Positions 34,616 through 45,130 are shown, numbered from the stretch's first letter. The stretch: DNA of 64,000 nucleotides from Bdellovibrionales bacterium RIFOXYC1_FULL_37_79 (GCA_001770015.1 MEQB01000036.1:62001-126000), one strand, 5' to 3'. The notes: a model not told the origin generated them from the sequence alone. Numbers and translations: made by a program.

Positions 34616-34860
34616 AGGACTCGAATATCAAAAGAACCACAATCCGACATCCTAAAATCATCATAGCGGGTAAATTTAACACAGGTTACACTGTCAAATT
34701 ATCTCTTTCATCTGGCCGATGGGATAATACTGGATTTTTTTGCTCTGACATTCCCTGTTTCATACGAAAAAATCATCTTACTTCTTAAAAAATTCTCCAT
34801 AAATCCGATAAGTTGAAAGAAATAACAGACCCCTTTGGTTATCAACCATTAGGAAAAACA

Positions 34861-37800
34861 TTGATTAAAACATTTACTACTTTTTTTATCTTCTGCTTCT
34901 TACTCCTTTCTTGTAATCCCCAAAAGGACAACAAGCTTATGCTTGGACATATGTTTGACAATGATCGCTACTTAACGATTGAGCATCTCGGCGATTCAAC
35001 CTTGATTGCTGACGGATTGAAACACACCACGATAAGAGTTACCGTCAAGGATAAATGGAATAAAATTGCACAAGATGAAACTGTGAACCTGGTTATCCCA
35101 AGCGGTGGTGGAAGCACCAGTAACAACAGCAAAAAAACCAACCAATCGGGGCAAGTTGAATTTACCATCTACAGTTCCACCATATCCGGGATTTACACCT
35201 ACCTACTAAATGTCTTAGACACCACCAAAACCTTTAATCTTACCTTCGTGGCGGGAACTCTTTACTCCGTATCATTTGCCCTGACCGGGGCCAATACCCT
35301 AACAGCTAACGGCAGTTCCACCACTTCTTTTAAGGCTATTACGCTGGACCAATATGGTAATCGTATCAGTAATGTAGCAGTGACGCTGGTGATTCCTGAA
35401 AACGGAGGAAGCGTGGTGGGAATAAATCCTGCGGTTACCAACAATATTGGGGAATACGATTTTATTCTAAGAAGCTCAAATCAAACCGGGGTCTATACCT
35501 ATTCGATTCTAGCCAGTGATGTGGCCGCTTCCACCGAAATTGCAGTGACTTTTGTCGCTGGATTTGTCAGCAATATAAATTTATCCTTTGATGCCCCGGC
35601 CACTTTGTGGGCGGATGGTTCAAGCACCAAACTGATCACGGCAACCATTCAAGATCAATTTTCAAACCCCATTTCCGGGGGCATCATCACCCTCAATGTT
35701 CCCTCTGGAGGCGGTTGGGTGGCGGGAGCATCATTCAGTGATATAACCGGAACGGCAACTTTTCTTTTGACCAGTTCAACGGTTGCCGGAACGTATAGTT
35801 ACTCGGTATCCTCGGGAGGTCTGACCTCTGCCAGTCAGACGATCACATTCTTGGCGCTTGATCCCTCCAGCATTACCCTGGCCACCACCGGTTCCAGCAG
35901 TATTCTAGCAAACGGCAGTGCCACCACCACCCTCAGGGCCTTTGCCGAAGACGCTAATGGAAACCCATCAAACGGAAGGGATATAAATCTTAATATTCCA
36001 ATTGGAGGTGGAAGTGCCCCCACCCCAGTTACCACCGATAGTTTAGGTTACGCTTATTTCACCCTCACCAGCGGTACCAGTGCCGGAGTTTACGCTTATA
36101 CGGCTTCCTTTGCAGGCACTCATTCCAATATAGAAAATATCACTTTTTATGCCAACATTCCCAGTGCGATAACCCTCGATATCACCGGAGCAACTTCAAT
36201 AACTGCCAATGGTATTTCAACCTCAGAACTGGTTACCTACGTTACCGATATCGCAGGAAATCCGGTGATCAACGCCACCGTCACTTTGAATATACCTCCA
36301 AATGGTGGTTTGGTAGCTGCTCCTTTACTCACGGATGCCTCCGGCACGGCGACCTTTACACTCACTAGCTCAACCACCGCCGGTACTTATAATTATTCCG
36401 CCACATCTGCAGGCATTACCTCAAATTCTCAGTCCATCACGTTTACTCCCAGTTTACCCAATCTCGTAACCTTAATAAATATGGGAGCATCGGCGCTTGC
36501 ATCCGACGGACTAAGTACCACCAGACTCCAGGCCATTGTTCAAGATGCCAATTACAACGTTGTTCCAAACGTCACTGTCACTTTGAACATTCCAGTTGAT
36601 GGAGGAACTGTCCCAAACATCAATGTAGATACTGATGAAGGTGGAGCTGCTACCTTTGTTTTAACCAGCTCGGTGGTAGTTGGCACATATCCCTACACCG
36701 CCACCATCGCAGGCCCGGTGACATCCAATACCGTGAATGTGGATTTTGCCCTGGGCATTTTAAGCACGCTGTCCCTCTCAATTACTGGAAACACGACCCT
36801 CACTGCGGACGGAATTGATACCACCACCATTGAAATAACCGCTCTAGATGCAGTTGCCACTCCGGTAGCTGGGGAAATCGTCACACTCAATATACCAACG
36901 AATGGAGGCTCAGTACCAGGTACCGTCATCACGGACGCTTTGGGAGTGGCCACTTTTACACTGACTAGTTCCATCGTCTGGGGAATTTATAATTATACCG
37001 GATCAGTGGGCCCAGTTACCTCAAATATTGGTTCAATCAATTTCGTAACCTCACCCTTACCTTTAATCTGGAGCGTTCATTCCACTTCAGTATCTGGATC
37101 ACCAGAAATTCAATTTCATAATGAGTATGCCTTTGTCGCCGATTCGGAAAATGGACTGGTGGTCATGGATATCACCAACGCACTCACCCCGATATTAACG
37201 ACCTTTGATCCGGGAGCTGATTTAGTAACGGATGTGGCCCTTGATTCATCCAATAATTATGCATATCTTGCCAATAATTCCAACGGAGTGGTGGTGGTTA
37301 ATATATCAAATCCGGCCATCCCGGCACCAGAAACCACTCTCACCACCACAGGCAGCGCCATCGCCTTAAATGTGCATGAAAATTACCTATATGTAGCCGA
37401 TGGAAATGCCGGACTTCAAATATACGACCTAAGCACACCCGCCCTGCCGGTGATCGCTGGTAGCGTTGATATAACCGATGATATTATTGATGTGGAAGTC
37501 AGGGATGACTACGCTTACCTTACTGCCACCAACTCACTAAGTATTATCAATATATCAGAAAAAACCAATCCACAACTAGTCTCCACCTATACAAGCAATA
37601 TTGATGAACTAAGCGATATAAAATTATCTGGCAACCACGCCTATCTTGCCAACAATTCAAATGTCTTGATTATCAACATCGCAAGTCCCCTTGCTCCAAG
37701 TTTTACTAGCACAGAAGCAACCACCAATAACATAACAGGTATCGAGGTTTATGGGAATTATGCTTATGCCTCAATAGGAGCAGGCGGCCTTGAAATTTTT

Positions 37801-37974
37801 GATATTACCAATCCAGCTGATCCGATAAGTGATAATACTTTTCTCCCTTTAGATTTAACCACGAATGCTAATGGCATAGGTATAAATGGCAGCTATATCT
37901 ATCTTCTTGAAGATGAAGGTGGAATACAAATTATCGACATCTCTAACCCTAGCTCCCCAGACCAAACGTTATAA
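34861..37974 (+). CDS. Giant lipoprotein: seven Ig-like repeats plus LVIVD beta-propeller
   Basis: From TTG 34861 (AGGA 6 bases before) this encodes a 1,037-residue lipoprotein, signal MIKTFTTFFIFCFLLLSC with Cys18 as the lipid site; an upstream TTG (34813) lacks a site. Seven repeats of ~100 residues follow, each with an xxLTADG-type start, a VTLNIP-GG core and TFTLTSSTxxGTYxY. This is the bacterial Ig-like (Big_1/invasin) pattern. The last ~300 residues hold about six LVIVD-type repeats (YAYLANNSNGVVVVNIS, LYVADGNAGLQIYDLS), predicted to form a beta-propeller. A surface-anchored adhesin is the likely role. Confidence 0.85.
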   Translation: MIKTFTTFFIFCFLLLSCNPQKDNKLMLGHMFDNDRYLTIEHLGDSTLIADGLKHTTIRVTVKDKWNKIAQDETVNLVIPSGGGSTSNNSKKTNQSGQVEFTIYSSTISGIYTYLLNVLDTTKTFNLTFVAGTLYSVSFALTGANTLTANGSSTTSFKAITLDQYGNRISNVAVTLVIPENGGSVVGINPAVTNNIGEYDFILRSSNQTGVYTYSILASDVAASTEIAVTFVAGFVSNINLSFDAPATLWADGSSTKLITATIQDQFSNPISGGIITLNVPSGGGWVAGASFSDITGTATFLLTSSTVAGTYSYSVSSGGLTSASQTITFLALDPSSITLATTGSSSILANGSATTTLRAFAEDANGNPSNGRDINLNIPIGGGSAPTPVTTDSLGYAYFTLTSGTSAGVYAYTASFAGTHSNIENITFYANIPSAITLDITGATSITANGISTSELVTYVTDIAGNPVINATVTLNIPPNGGLVAAPLLTDASGTATFTLTSSTTAGTYNYSATSAGITSNSQSITFTPSLPNLVTLINMGASALASDGLSTTRLQAIVQDANYNVVPNVTVTLNIPVDGGTVPNINVDTDEGGAATFVLTSSVVVGTYPYTATIAGPVTSNTVNVDFALGILSTLSLSITGNTTLTADGIDTTTIEITALDAVATPVAGEIVTLNIPTNGGSVPGTVITDALGVATFTLTSSIVWGIYNYTGSVGPVTSNIGSINFVTSPLPLIWSVHSTSVSGSPEIQFHNEYAFVADSENGLVVMDITNALTPILTTFDPGADLVTDVALDSSNNYAYLANNSNGVVVVNISNPAIPAPETTLTTTGSAIALNVHENYLYVADGNAGLQIYDLSTPALPVIAGSVDITDDIIDVEVRDDYAYLTATNSLSIINISEKTNPQLVSTYTSNIDELSDIKLSGNHAYLANNSNVLIINIASPLAPSFTSTEATTNNITGIEVYGNYAYASIGAGGLEIFDITNPADPISDNTFLPLDLTTNANGIGINGSYIYLLEDEGGIQIIDISNPSSPDQTL

Positions 37975-37976
37975 TT

Positions 37977-38633
37977 TTATAACTTTTTTTGAACATCCTC
38001 TGAAAATTCAATTTGAATTTTTAAAACATCTTTAAACTGATAGTGGGTAGTGATCCATTTTAAAATAAATTCCTCGATTTCCTTTTTACCACTGTCTTTT
38101 ATTAAACTGATATTTTCCTGCGCCCGCACTTTTAAATAATCCATAATCGATGTTTTAAGATGATCCAAAACCTCTTGCTCGTTTCTAAAGATACTCCCTT
38201 TGGTCACCATCAAATCCATATGTGAAACATCCACCGCCGGTTCATTAAAATGAATCTTGGGGACTTTTACCATCAATATGCCCTTATGAAAATCCAGTAC
38301 CCAAGCATCATTTAATTCTAAAAAATAGGTATAAGTGACAGGCACAATGGCTCCGACCACCACATCAGGTAAAGATAAATTGATCCATTTAATCGTGGCC
38401 ATGGATTTTTTTTCAAACACTTCAATTTGTTTCAGGGAAAAAAACTGGAATCTTTGATGCCCTTGCATCGTTACCGCCTGGCTGAAAAACTTAACTTGCA
38501 TTTCATTTTTTACAAATGATTGATCAATAACTTGAGCCTTGAAAAAATGCATGGAAAAATAAAGGCCAAGGGCCAACATCACTCCGAGCATTCCACTTAA
38601 TATGATAATAAAAAAAGTCTCTGTTTTCTTCAT
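37977..38633 (-). CDS. Membrane-anchored DUF4230-like protein
   Basis: A protein of 218 residues with an N-terminal membrane segment (FFIIILSGMLGVMLALGLYF). The mature part has two long strands followed by helices (VDVSHMDLMVTKGSIFRNEQEVLDH). The general plan resembles DUF4230 proteins, but this is tentative. It lies 28 bases after the HD-GYP gene on the same strand and may be cotranscribed. Confidence 0.55.
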   Translation of the reverse strand: MKKTETFFIIILSGMLGVMLALGLYFSMHFFKAQVIDQSFVKNEMQVKFFSQAVTMQGHQRFQFFSLKQIEVFEKKSMATIKWINLSLPDVVVGAIVPVTYTYFLELNDAWVLDFHKGILMVKVPKIHFNEPAVDVSHMDLMVTKGSIFRNEQEVLDHLKTSIMDYLKVRAQENISLIKDSGKKEIEEFILKWITTHYQFKDVLKIQIEFSEDVQKKL

Positions 38634-38648
38634 AAGAACCTGTTACCT
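38633..38648. repeat. Dispersed repeat B fragment
   Basis: TAAGAACCTGTTACCT. It matches the 16-base core shared with copies at 45504, 46507 and 50709-50779, and lies between the stop of the HD-GYP gene and the start of the next. Confidence 0.4.
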
Positions 38649-38661
38649 GAAACCTACTGAA

Positions 38662-40305
38662 TTAAGCAGCTTTTTTCCTTGGTACTTTTTTCTTGGCATA
38701 ACCTGGAAGCGTATTCAAATCAACGGTGTCAATTTGATTTCTAGTCAAATATTTATTGGCATACGTCAAATAGACTCCCGAATCAACAAATAGTCGAAAA
38801 ATATCCTCATCCAATTCACCATCTTCCACCATCATCCCGACAATTTTAAGTGACTCACTCAGCGTCTTCCCTTTTTTATAAGGTCGATCCCTAGCGGTCA
38901 ACGCTTCAAAAATATCCGCAATCCCGAGAATTCTGGCCTGCAAGAGTATTTCTTCCCCCTTAAGCCCTCGCGGATACCCCTTACCATTAAGTTTTTCGTG
39001 ATGTCCCCCAGCTATTTCAGGGATATTTTTTAGATGTTTTGGAAAATCGAGGGATTTTAATATTCTTAAAGTCATTTCGGCATGCTCATTAATTTTATTT
39101 CTTTCTGAATCTAGCAAAGTACCCTTTTTAATCATCAAATTTTCAACTTCGTTATCACTAAGAAGTGTTTCTTCCTGGCCATTTTCTTTAACTACCTTGA
39201 GTTTGGAAATATTTCTAATTCTCTGTTGATCTAGGTCACTCATAAACTCTTTACCAATATTTGCTTTTTCCAGAAACTGCATATCATCCGTCAGACTCTT
39301 GATTTTCTTATTAATTTCATTTTCAACCACACTGGAATCGGTTTCCTTTTTTTCTATTTTTGACTGGAGTAACTCAATTTTTAAATCCTTCATTAAAATT
39401 TCAAATTTGGCCTTAATTAAATTGATCCTATCATGGATGGTCTCCAGCTTGGTTGCTTTGTCCATAATATGAGTCGGGGTACAAACCTTTCCACAATCAT
39501 GTAAAAGAGTCGCCAGTCTCATTTCTTTTTCCACAGGGGGAGTTAATCTAAAATTTGCAAATGTTGGAAGATTTGAATCAGAGACTGCCTTGGTTATCAT
39601 CAATGCCAGATCTGAAACCAAGGTACAATGGGTTTCGGTGTACTGGGATTTGCTATCAATGGCGATGGCCAGACTTTCTGCAAATTGCACAAACAGATTT
39701 TCCAATTTTTGCTGGAGGTTATGATTGGACAAGGTGATTGCCGCATGGGACGCTAAAACCCCGGCAAGTTCAACATCCTGACGATCATATTCACAGGTCT
39801 GGTTATTTTCATCCCGGGCATTGATAAGCTGTACCACCCCGATCACTTCATTTTCCAAATCCAAAAGAGGAATGGTTAAAATAGATCTGGTCTTATAGCC
39901 ATATTGCAAATCAAAAGTTTTGGTTCCAGTAAAATTAAATCGATCATCCGCATAAACATCATCAACTATAATGACTTCCTTGTTAATGGCACTAAAACAA
40001 GAAATATTTTTTTCATTCGGCCGGTTATTGCTTTCATAAAGGGAAAGCTCCTTAAAGTCCATTTTACTGGAGTAGGTGCCCCCCATTTTAATATTCAGTG
40101 ACGTATTTAAAATAACTGCATAGGCCAGGGTTTCATGCTCGGTTTTAATATAAATGGTACCGCCATCCGAATTCGTGATATCTTTTATTGCCTTTAATAT
40201 CAGCTCCAGCAAACGTTGATGATTTTTCTCCATGGCCAATGCCCGGCTAAACTTAGAAAGCTTTTTATACTTGTTTAAACTATGCTCGATAAACTTTTTT
40301 TGCAT
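38662..40305 (-). CDS. GAF plus HD-GYP cyclic-di-GMP phosphodiesterase
   Basis: A protein of 547 residues. An N-terminal GAF domain (about 20-190; GGTIYIKTEHETLAYA, RSILTIPLLDLENEVIGVVQLIN) senses a ligand. A long coiled-coil insertion around 300-370 (QSKIEKKETDSSVVENEINKK) separates the HD site LLHDCGK (near 266) from the GYP block HHEKLNGKGYPRGL (near 432), followed by ILGIADIFEALTARDRPYK. All metal-ligand positions are present, so hydrolysis of cyclic di-GMP to pGpG or GMP is expected. Cytoplasmic. Confidence 0.9.
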   Translation of the reverse strand: MQKKFIEHSLNKYKKLSKFSRALAMEKNHQRLLELILKAIKDITNSDGGTIYIKTEHETLAYAVILNTSLNIKMGGTYSSKMDFKELSLYESNNRPNEKNISCFSAINKEVIIVDDVYADDRFNFTGTKTFDLQYGYKTRSILTIPLLDLENEVIGVVQLINARDENNQTCEYDRQDVELAGVLASHAAITLSNHNLQQKLENLFVQFAESLAIAIDSKSQYTETHCTLVSDLALMITKAVSDSNLPTFANFRLTPPVEKEMRLATLLHDCGKVCTPTHIMDKATKLETIHDRINLIKAKFEILMKDLKIELLQSKIEKKETDSSVVENEINKKIKSLTDDMQFLEKANIGKEFMSDLDQQRIRNISKLKVVKENGQEETLLSDNEVENLMIKKGTLLDSERNKINEHAEMTLRILKSLDFPKHLKNIPEIAGGHHEKLNGKGYPRGLKGEEILLQARILGIADIFEALTARDRPYKKGKTLSESLKIVGMMVEDGELDEDIFRLFVDSGVYLTYANKYLTRNQIDTVDLNTLPGYAKKKVPRKKAA

Positions 40306-40440
40306 CGAAACTCCGACTCCAGTTCATCGGTATTTCATCCAATTTGGTAAACAAAAATATGCAAAAAAACAATGCCTGACAATTAAAGTCAGTCTCGCAT
40401 TTGATAAAATCAGTTGGATATTATTAAAGGCCCTAATATT

Positions 40441-42756
40441 CTACCAATTACCCGTCTCTAAATACTCAAATATGGCACTGGCAGCCTTTCTTCCGGCCCC
40501 CATGGCAAGAATGACGGTTGCTCCACCAGTCACAATATCCCCTCCCGCAAAAACTCCTTTCATCGAACTTTTCATGGTCACATCGTCAACAATAATATTA
40601 CCCCACTTATTAAGCTTTAATTCAGGGGTGGAAGATGGAATAAGTGGATTACTGCCATTTCCAACCGCCACAATGGCCATGGAAACAGGTAGATGACATT
40701 CAGAACCTTTTATCGCCACCGGAGAACGTCTGCCTGAGGCATCTGGTGATCCAAGCTCCATCCGTTGCAACTTAACTCCATTAAGACAATGATAATCATC
40801 ACCCGAAAATTCAAGCGGTGCTGCCAATTCAAGAATTTGAGTTCCCTCCTCCTTGGCGTGCAGAAGCTCTTCCAGCCTGGCCGGCATTTCCGACATCGTT
40901 CTTCGATAAATCAAATAAGCATTCCTGGCTCCCAGTCGCAAGGCCGTACGAACAGCGTCCATGGCGGTATTTCCCCCTCCGAAAACCGCCACATCCTTTC
41001 CACGACAATCAAAAATTGGCGTTTCATTCTCCTCGGGATAATAAGCTTTCATCAAGTTGGTACGGGTTAAAAATTCATTGGCTGAATAAACTCCACTTAA
41101 ATCTTCGCCCGGAATATTTAAAAACACCGGCAACCCGGCTCCCGAAGATACAAAAACAGCACCAAATTCCGCCAGAAGTTCCCCTACCTTGAGCGTTTTA
41201 CCAACCACAATATTGGGACGAAAAATGACCCCTTTTTCTTTAAGATCACGAATTTCTTTTCTAACAATTTTTTTCGGAAGTCGAAATTCTGGAATACCAT
41301 ACATTAAAACCCCACCCATCTCATGAAGGGCCTCAAAAACTTCTACATGATATCCTCTAAGATTAAGATCCCCAGCGGCAGCCAGGCCTGCCGGTCCTGA
41401 GCCAATAATTGCCACTTTTTTATTTTTCGGTTCCAAAGGACAACTGGTTATGTTGCGAGCTTGCTCCTCATGATGCTGATGCCCCCAATCAGCAGCAAAT
41501 CTCTCCAAGTATCCAATGGCCACCGAATGATCATCCTTTCTTTTAGATCGAATGCAGACCCCTTCGCACTGATTCTCCTGGGGACAAACTCTGCCGGTTA
41601 CCGCCGGCAGACAATTATCTTTTTTAATAATTTCATATGCTTTTTTGGGATCTCCCTTGGATAAGGCCTCCAAAAATGCCGGAATATCCACTCTCACCGG
41701 GCAGCCCAGGACACACGGTGCATTTTTACATTGCAAGCAGCGACTAGCTTCAGTCTGCACCTGTTCAATGGTGGCCCCCAGATTAACTTCTTTAAAATTA
41801 TGTTTTCTAAGCTCCGGATCCTGACAACTCATCTGCATTCGAGGGATGGACAGTTTTTCCTTGGTGGTTTTAATCACCGAAGAAGGCAATTCCTTTGATA
41901 AGTGACACTCTTCTGAAAACATTTCATGAGTTAGGGTTTTAGTTCCATCACTACTTGGTTTATTTTGTTCTTGATGATGATAGGTCTTATTTCTCGATTG
42001 AAGCGTAAAAAAATCAACTTCATGGGCATTAAATTCGGGGCCATCCACGCAAGCAAAGAGGGTTTTTCCTCCCACATTAACCCGACAACCACCGCACATT
42101 CCCGTTCCATCAATCATGATCGGATTAAGACTTACCGTGGTTTTTATCTTTTTTTCCCTGGTGACTTCAGCTACGGCTTTCATCATAGGAATTGGTCCAA
42201 TCGCCAGCACTTCATCAATTTTCTGGGTTTCAATCAACTGGGAAAGTTTGGTGGTAACCAATCCCTTTTCACCATAACTCCCATCATCTGTCGTAATATA
42301 TAACTGATCACTAATTTTTGAAAGCTCCGCTTCCAATATGATTAACTCTTTCGTTCTTCCTCCAATAATGGAAAGGACCCGATTGCCACAATTTTTAAAA
42401 GCCTTGGCCGTGGGATAAGCAATGGCCGTTCCAACGCCCCCACCAATCACCACCACGGTTCCCACCTTATGAATATCGGAAGGTCTTCCCAGCGGTCCAA
42501 CCACGTCGGTTATAAATTGATTTTTTTCGAGTGCATTCAGACTTTTAGTGGATCTGCCAACCGCCTGCACAATTAGAGTAATAGTTCCGTTCACCGGATC
42601 AGTATCAGCAATGGTCAGTGGAACTCTTTCCGCCCCCTCTTCCAGCCGGATCATGACAAATTGACCAGCCTTGAAAGTTTTTGCAATCAAAGGAGCATAA
42701 ATTTCAAACAAGGAAATGTTTGGAGCAAGTTCCCTTTTATTTTTAATTTCAAACAT
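40441..42756 (-). CDS. Fused NfnA-NfnB-type ferredoxin/NAD(P) oxidoreductase
   Basis: A protein of 771 residues. Residues 1-~270 are the NfnA (ferredoxin-NAD(P) reductase alpha) unit: FKAGQFVMIRL and ERVPLTIAD for FAD, GGGVGTAIAYPTAK for nucleotide, and GMCGGCRVNVGG plus LFACVDGPEF for the 2Fe-2S cluster. Residues ~300-771 are the GltD/NfnB unit: CLQCKNAPCVLGCPVRVDIP and CPQENQCEGVC for two 4Fe-4S clusters, then IGSGPAGLAAAGDL (FAD) and FGGGNTAMDAV (NAD(P)). NfnAB couples NADH, NADPH and ferredoxin by electron bifurcation. Usually the two are separate genes; here they are one chain. Glutamate synthase or a simple transhydrogenase role is the alternative. Confidence 0.88.
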   Translation of the reverse strand: MFEIKNKRELAPNISLFEIYAPLIAKTFKAGQFVMIRLEEGAERVPLTIADTDPVNGTITLIVQAVGRSTKSLNALEKNQFITDVVGPLGRPSDIHKVGTVVVIGGGVGTAIAYPTAKAFKNCGNRVLSIIGGRTKELIILEAELSKISDQLYITTDDGSYGEKGLVTTKLSQLIETQKIDEVLAIGPIPMMKAVAEVTREKKIKTTVSLNPIMIDGTGMCGGCRVNVGGKTLFACVDGPEFNAHEVDFFTLQSRNKTYHHQEQNKPSSDGTKTLTHEMFSEECHLSKELPSSVIKTTKEKLSIPRMQMSCQDPELRKHNFKEVNLGATIEQVQTEASRCLQCKNAPCVLGCPVRVDIPAFLEALSKGDPKKAYEIIKKDNCLPAVTGRVCPQENQCEGVCIRSKRKDDHSVAIGYLERFAADWGHQHHEEQARNITSCPLEPKNKKVAIIGSGPAGLAAAGDLNLRGYHVEVFEALHEMGGVLMYGIPEFRLPKKIVRKEIRDLKEKGVIFRPNIVVGKTLKVGELLAEFGAVFVSSGAGLPVFLNIPGEDLSGVYSANEFLTRTNLMKAYYPEENETPIFDCRGKDVAVFGGGNTAMDAVRTALRLGARNAYLIYRRTMSEMPARLEELLHAKEEGTQILELAAPLEFSGDDYHCLNGVKLQRMELGSPDASGRRSPVAIKGSECHLPVSMAIVAVGNGSNPLIPSSTPELKLNKWGNIIVDDVTMKSSMKGVFAGGDIVTGGATVILAMGAGRKAASAIFEYLETGNW

Positions 42757-42929
42757 AACAAATCACCCACTTTTTCCCAATAGTCATTTAAATTTTACCC
42801 CACAAAGGGGTTCTATATTTTTAACATTTTTATAATCAAATTCAAAACTCAAAAACTATTAAATCTACTTAGGATGAGTACTACTGCGTTGCACCTTTGA
42901 AGTCCCCTCCGTTTGGTTAAGATAGTTCT

Positions 42930-44075
42930 ATGAAAAAACTATTTATAACTTTTATACTCTCCACTTATACTGTAATTATCCATGCCTCAAGTTACTGTGC
43001 AAATCAAATAAGCATTAACGTTAACTATCTTGAAGCACAAAAACAAATCGAAAAAATCGAAACACAACTAGCAAATAATAAAACCATTGCCCAAAAAGCA
43101 GATAAAATACTTCTAGGACTGATCGAGCAAAAAAGCCCGACTATTATAAGCTGGATCAAAAAAAGAAATCTCAACCCTGCCAAAGACGATGAATTAATCG
43201 CCAAAAAATGGAGACACTATTTTCTAACAGATTTTATGTTTAGGGCCTATCCTGTCAACGAAGCAGATATTGATCTCCTGATAGAAAAACATTTCAACCA
43301 AATCAACAAAATGGTTTTTACCAAGAAACTCGTTTCAAAACTTGAAAAACTTTTTACCCTGGCAAAAGAGCTCTCCATAAAAAAAATAAGCAGCTACTCT
43401 TTGGCCCCTGAAATGAAAAAAAATATTATTAACGAACTCCAAAAAATACAACTCTTTTGGATGGACGACTTTAAAACTTCTAAATTTGCTAAATTTCCCA
43501 TGGAGTATATTGATTGGGGCATTGCCTTTGATCCAGGCACCAATGAAATTAACATGGGGTTAAATTCGGCCAGTTATCCCAACGATGAGACTATTGTGGC
43601 GGTCTTTGCCCACGAAATCGCCCATGCTTTTGACCCCTGCCGCTTCCAGCATATATTCAAGGAGGAAAACCCTTTCGCCAAGGTTATCTCATGTCTTCGC
43701 TCCAACGAAAGTGTGGCAGCCAAGACCCGGGATGATACGCAAATGGAAAGTTTAATTAAACGAGGAAAACTTAGTAAAGAACTGGCCGATGAATTAATTA
43801 AACATCCCACATGCAATAAATCTAACTATCCTCCTACCGGGTTACAAAAAGATCAAATAAATGAGGTTTTTGCCGATTGGTTTTCGGCAGAAGTTATTTC
43901 CTCTTCGTCGCTCATCACCAAAAAATTGCGTGCCGACCTTTGCCAGGCAAACTCTCTCATGGACGGATCGTCCTATCTTGGGAACTTGGACAGATTGAAT
44001 AAAATCTATCTGGCTCACCCAGCAATTGGTAAAAAAGCGAACTTTAAACCCATTGCCCAATACTGCCAATTGTAA
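42930..44075 (+). CDS. Secreted gluzincin-type metallopeptidase
   Basis: A protein of 381 residues with signal peptide (ends YTVIIHASS). The zinc motif HEIAHAFD lies at about 229-236 and the third ligand in NEVFADWFSAE near 310, the HExxH...E layout of gluzincins (the HExxHxFD form is like M13). The preceding strand EINMGLNSASYPNDETIVAVFA is the edge strand. Cysteines near CRFQ, SCLR and CNKS suggest disulphides. The N-terminal 180 residues are helical. A secreted protease of unknown target. Confidence 0.8.
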   Translation: MKKLFITFILSTYTVIIHASSYCANQISINVNYLEAQKQIEKIETQLANNKTIAQKADKILLGLIEQKSPTIISWIKKRNLNPAKDDELIAKKWRHYFLTDFMFRAYPVNEADIDLLIEKHFNQINKMVFTKKLVSKLEKLFTLAKELSIKKISSYSLAPEMKKNIINELQKIQLFWMDDFKTSKFAKFPMEYIDWGIAFDPGTNEINMGLNSASYPNDETIVAVFAHEIAHAFDPCRFQHIFKEENPFAKVISCLRSNESVAAKTRDDTQMESLIKRGKLSKELADELIKHPTCNKSNYPPTGLQKDQINEVFADWFSAEVISSSSLITKKLRADLCQANSLMDGSSYLGNLDRLNKIYLAHPAIGKKANFKPIAQYCQL

Positions 44076-44179
44076 CAGGCTATGTAACCATTGGATATTG
44101 TAGGTATTTTTCATTTATGAACTTTTGAAAAATTTTCAAAATCAATGAAGAAAACTGTAAAATCTGCTATCTTGATGCA

Positions 44180-45130
44180 ATGCGTAATTTATTCCATGCA
44201 TATCTTTATCTAATTATTACTTGCTCACTAATAAGCCTGATTACTCCATTGGCTTACGCAAAGGGAAGCGATTATACTAGCTGGGCCATCGCCCACCATA
44301 AAGCATCCATTAATCTCCCTAATTTGAGCAATGATCATGTAAAAAAAAGTGTGACAGTTGCTGTTATTGATTCAGGCGTTGATGTGACTCATCCATTCTT
44401 GCGATCTAATTTAATTTTAAATAATGAAAATAAATCTCTGAATGATTCTTCAGGGCATGGCACTCATATCGCCGGTATCATTAAAAGCGTTTTTCCCAAA
44501 GTTAAAATCCTTCCCATTAAATACTATAACGAAAATGCCACAGGCAAAGAAAATCTGCAAAAGACAATTGAAGCCATCCAGTATGCTATTAAAATGAAAG
44601 TGGACATTATCAATTATTCCGCAGGTGGTGATGGGGCCAGCCCCATGGAACGACAGGCCCTGGAACAGGCAAAAGACCATGGTATCTTAGTGGTGGTCGC
44701 TGCGGGAAATAATGGAAGAGATATAGATCTTGCATTTAACCACTATTACCCGGCCAACTATAATCTTGGTAACATTCTTACGGTTATAAATCATAACGAA
44801 AATATTGAGTTATCAACCCTGTCAAACTTTGGGAAAATGTCTGCTCACATTTCAGCACCAGGTAATCGTATAAAATCAACCTATCCCCATAATCGATCTG
44901 GTTTTTTATCGGGTACCAGTCAGGCGACCGCATTTGTCACCGGGGTAGCTGCTTTAATTAAAGCTTACCAACCCAGTCTAACCTACCAGGATATTAAAAA
45001 TATAATTTTACAATCCTCCAAAAAAGAAAAAAGTCTTCAGGGAAAATGCTTGACCGGTGCCCGCTTGGATGCAAGCTCGGCACTGGCCCTTGCACAATCA
45101 TATATACGCAAAGTTTCTTTTGTGCCATAA
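44180..45130 (+). CDS. Subtilisin-like serine protease (S8)
   Basis: A protein of 316 residues with signal peptide (ends PLAYAKGS). The triad is clear: Asp in VIDSGVD (near 62), His in HGTHIAG (near 92), Ser in GTSQATAF (near 247; the common form is GTSMA). The oxyanion Asn is in VAAGNNG. There is no propeptide of usual length between signal and catalytic domain, so it may not be autoprocessed in the standard way. Follows the metallopeptidase gene by 105 bases on the same strand. Confidence 0.9.
   Translation: MRNLFHAYLYLIITCSLISLITPLAYAKGSDYTSWAIAHHKASINLPNLSNDHVKKSVTVAVIDSGVDVTHPFLRSNLILNNENKSLNDSSGHGTHIAGIIKSVFPKVKILPIKYYNENATGKENLQKTIEAIQYAIKMKVDIINYSAGGDGASPMERQALEQAKDHGILVVVAAGNNGRDIDLAFNHYYPANYNLGNILTVINHNENIELSTLSNFGKMSAHISAPGNRIKSTYPHNRSGFLSGTSQATAFVTGVAALIKAYQPSLTYQDIKNIILQSSKKEKSLQGKCLTGARLDASSALALAQSYIRKVSFVP

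Noticed and set aside
40818-41192. Open frame of 124 codons on the plus strand
   Set aside because: It is the mirror of the GltD/NfnB coding region; low-complexity His/Pro-rich translation typical of an antisense shadow.
42797-42816. Short ACCCC...GGGGT hairpin before the NfnAB-type gene
   Set aside because: Only five base pairs and on the upstream side of the gene; too weak to call a terminator.
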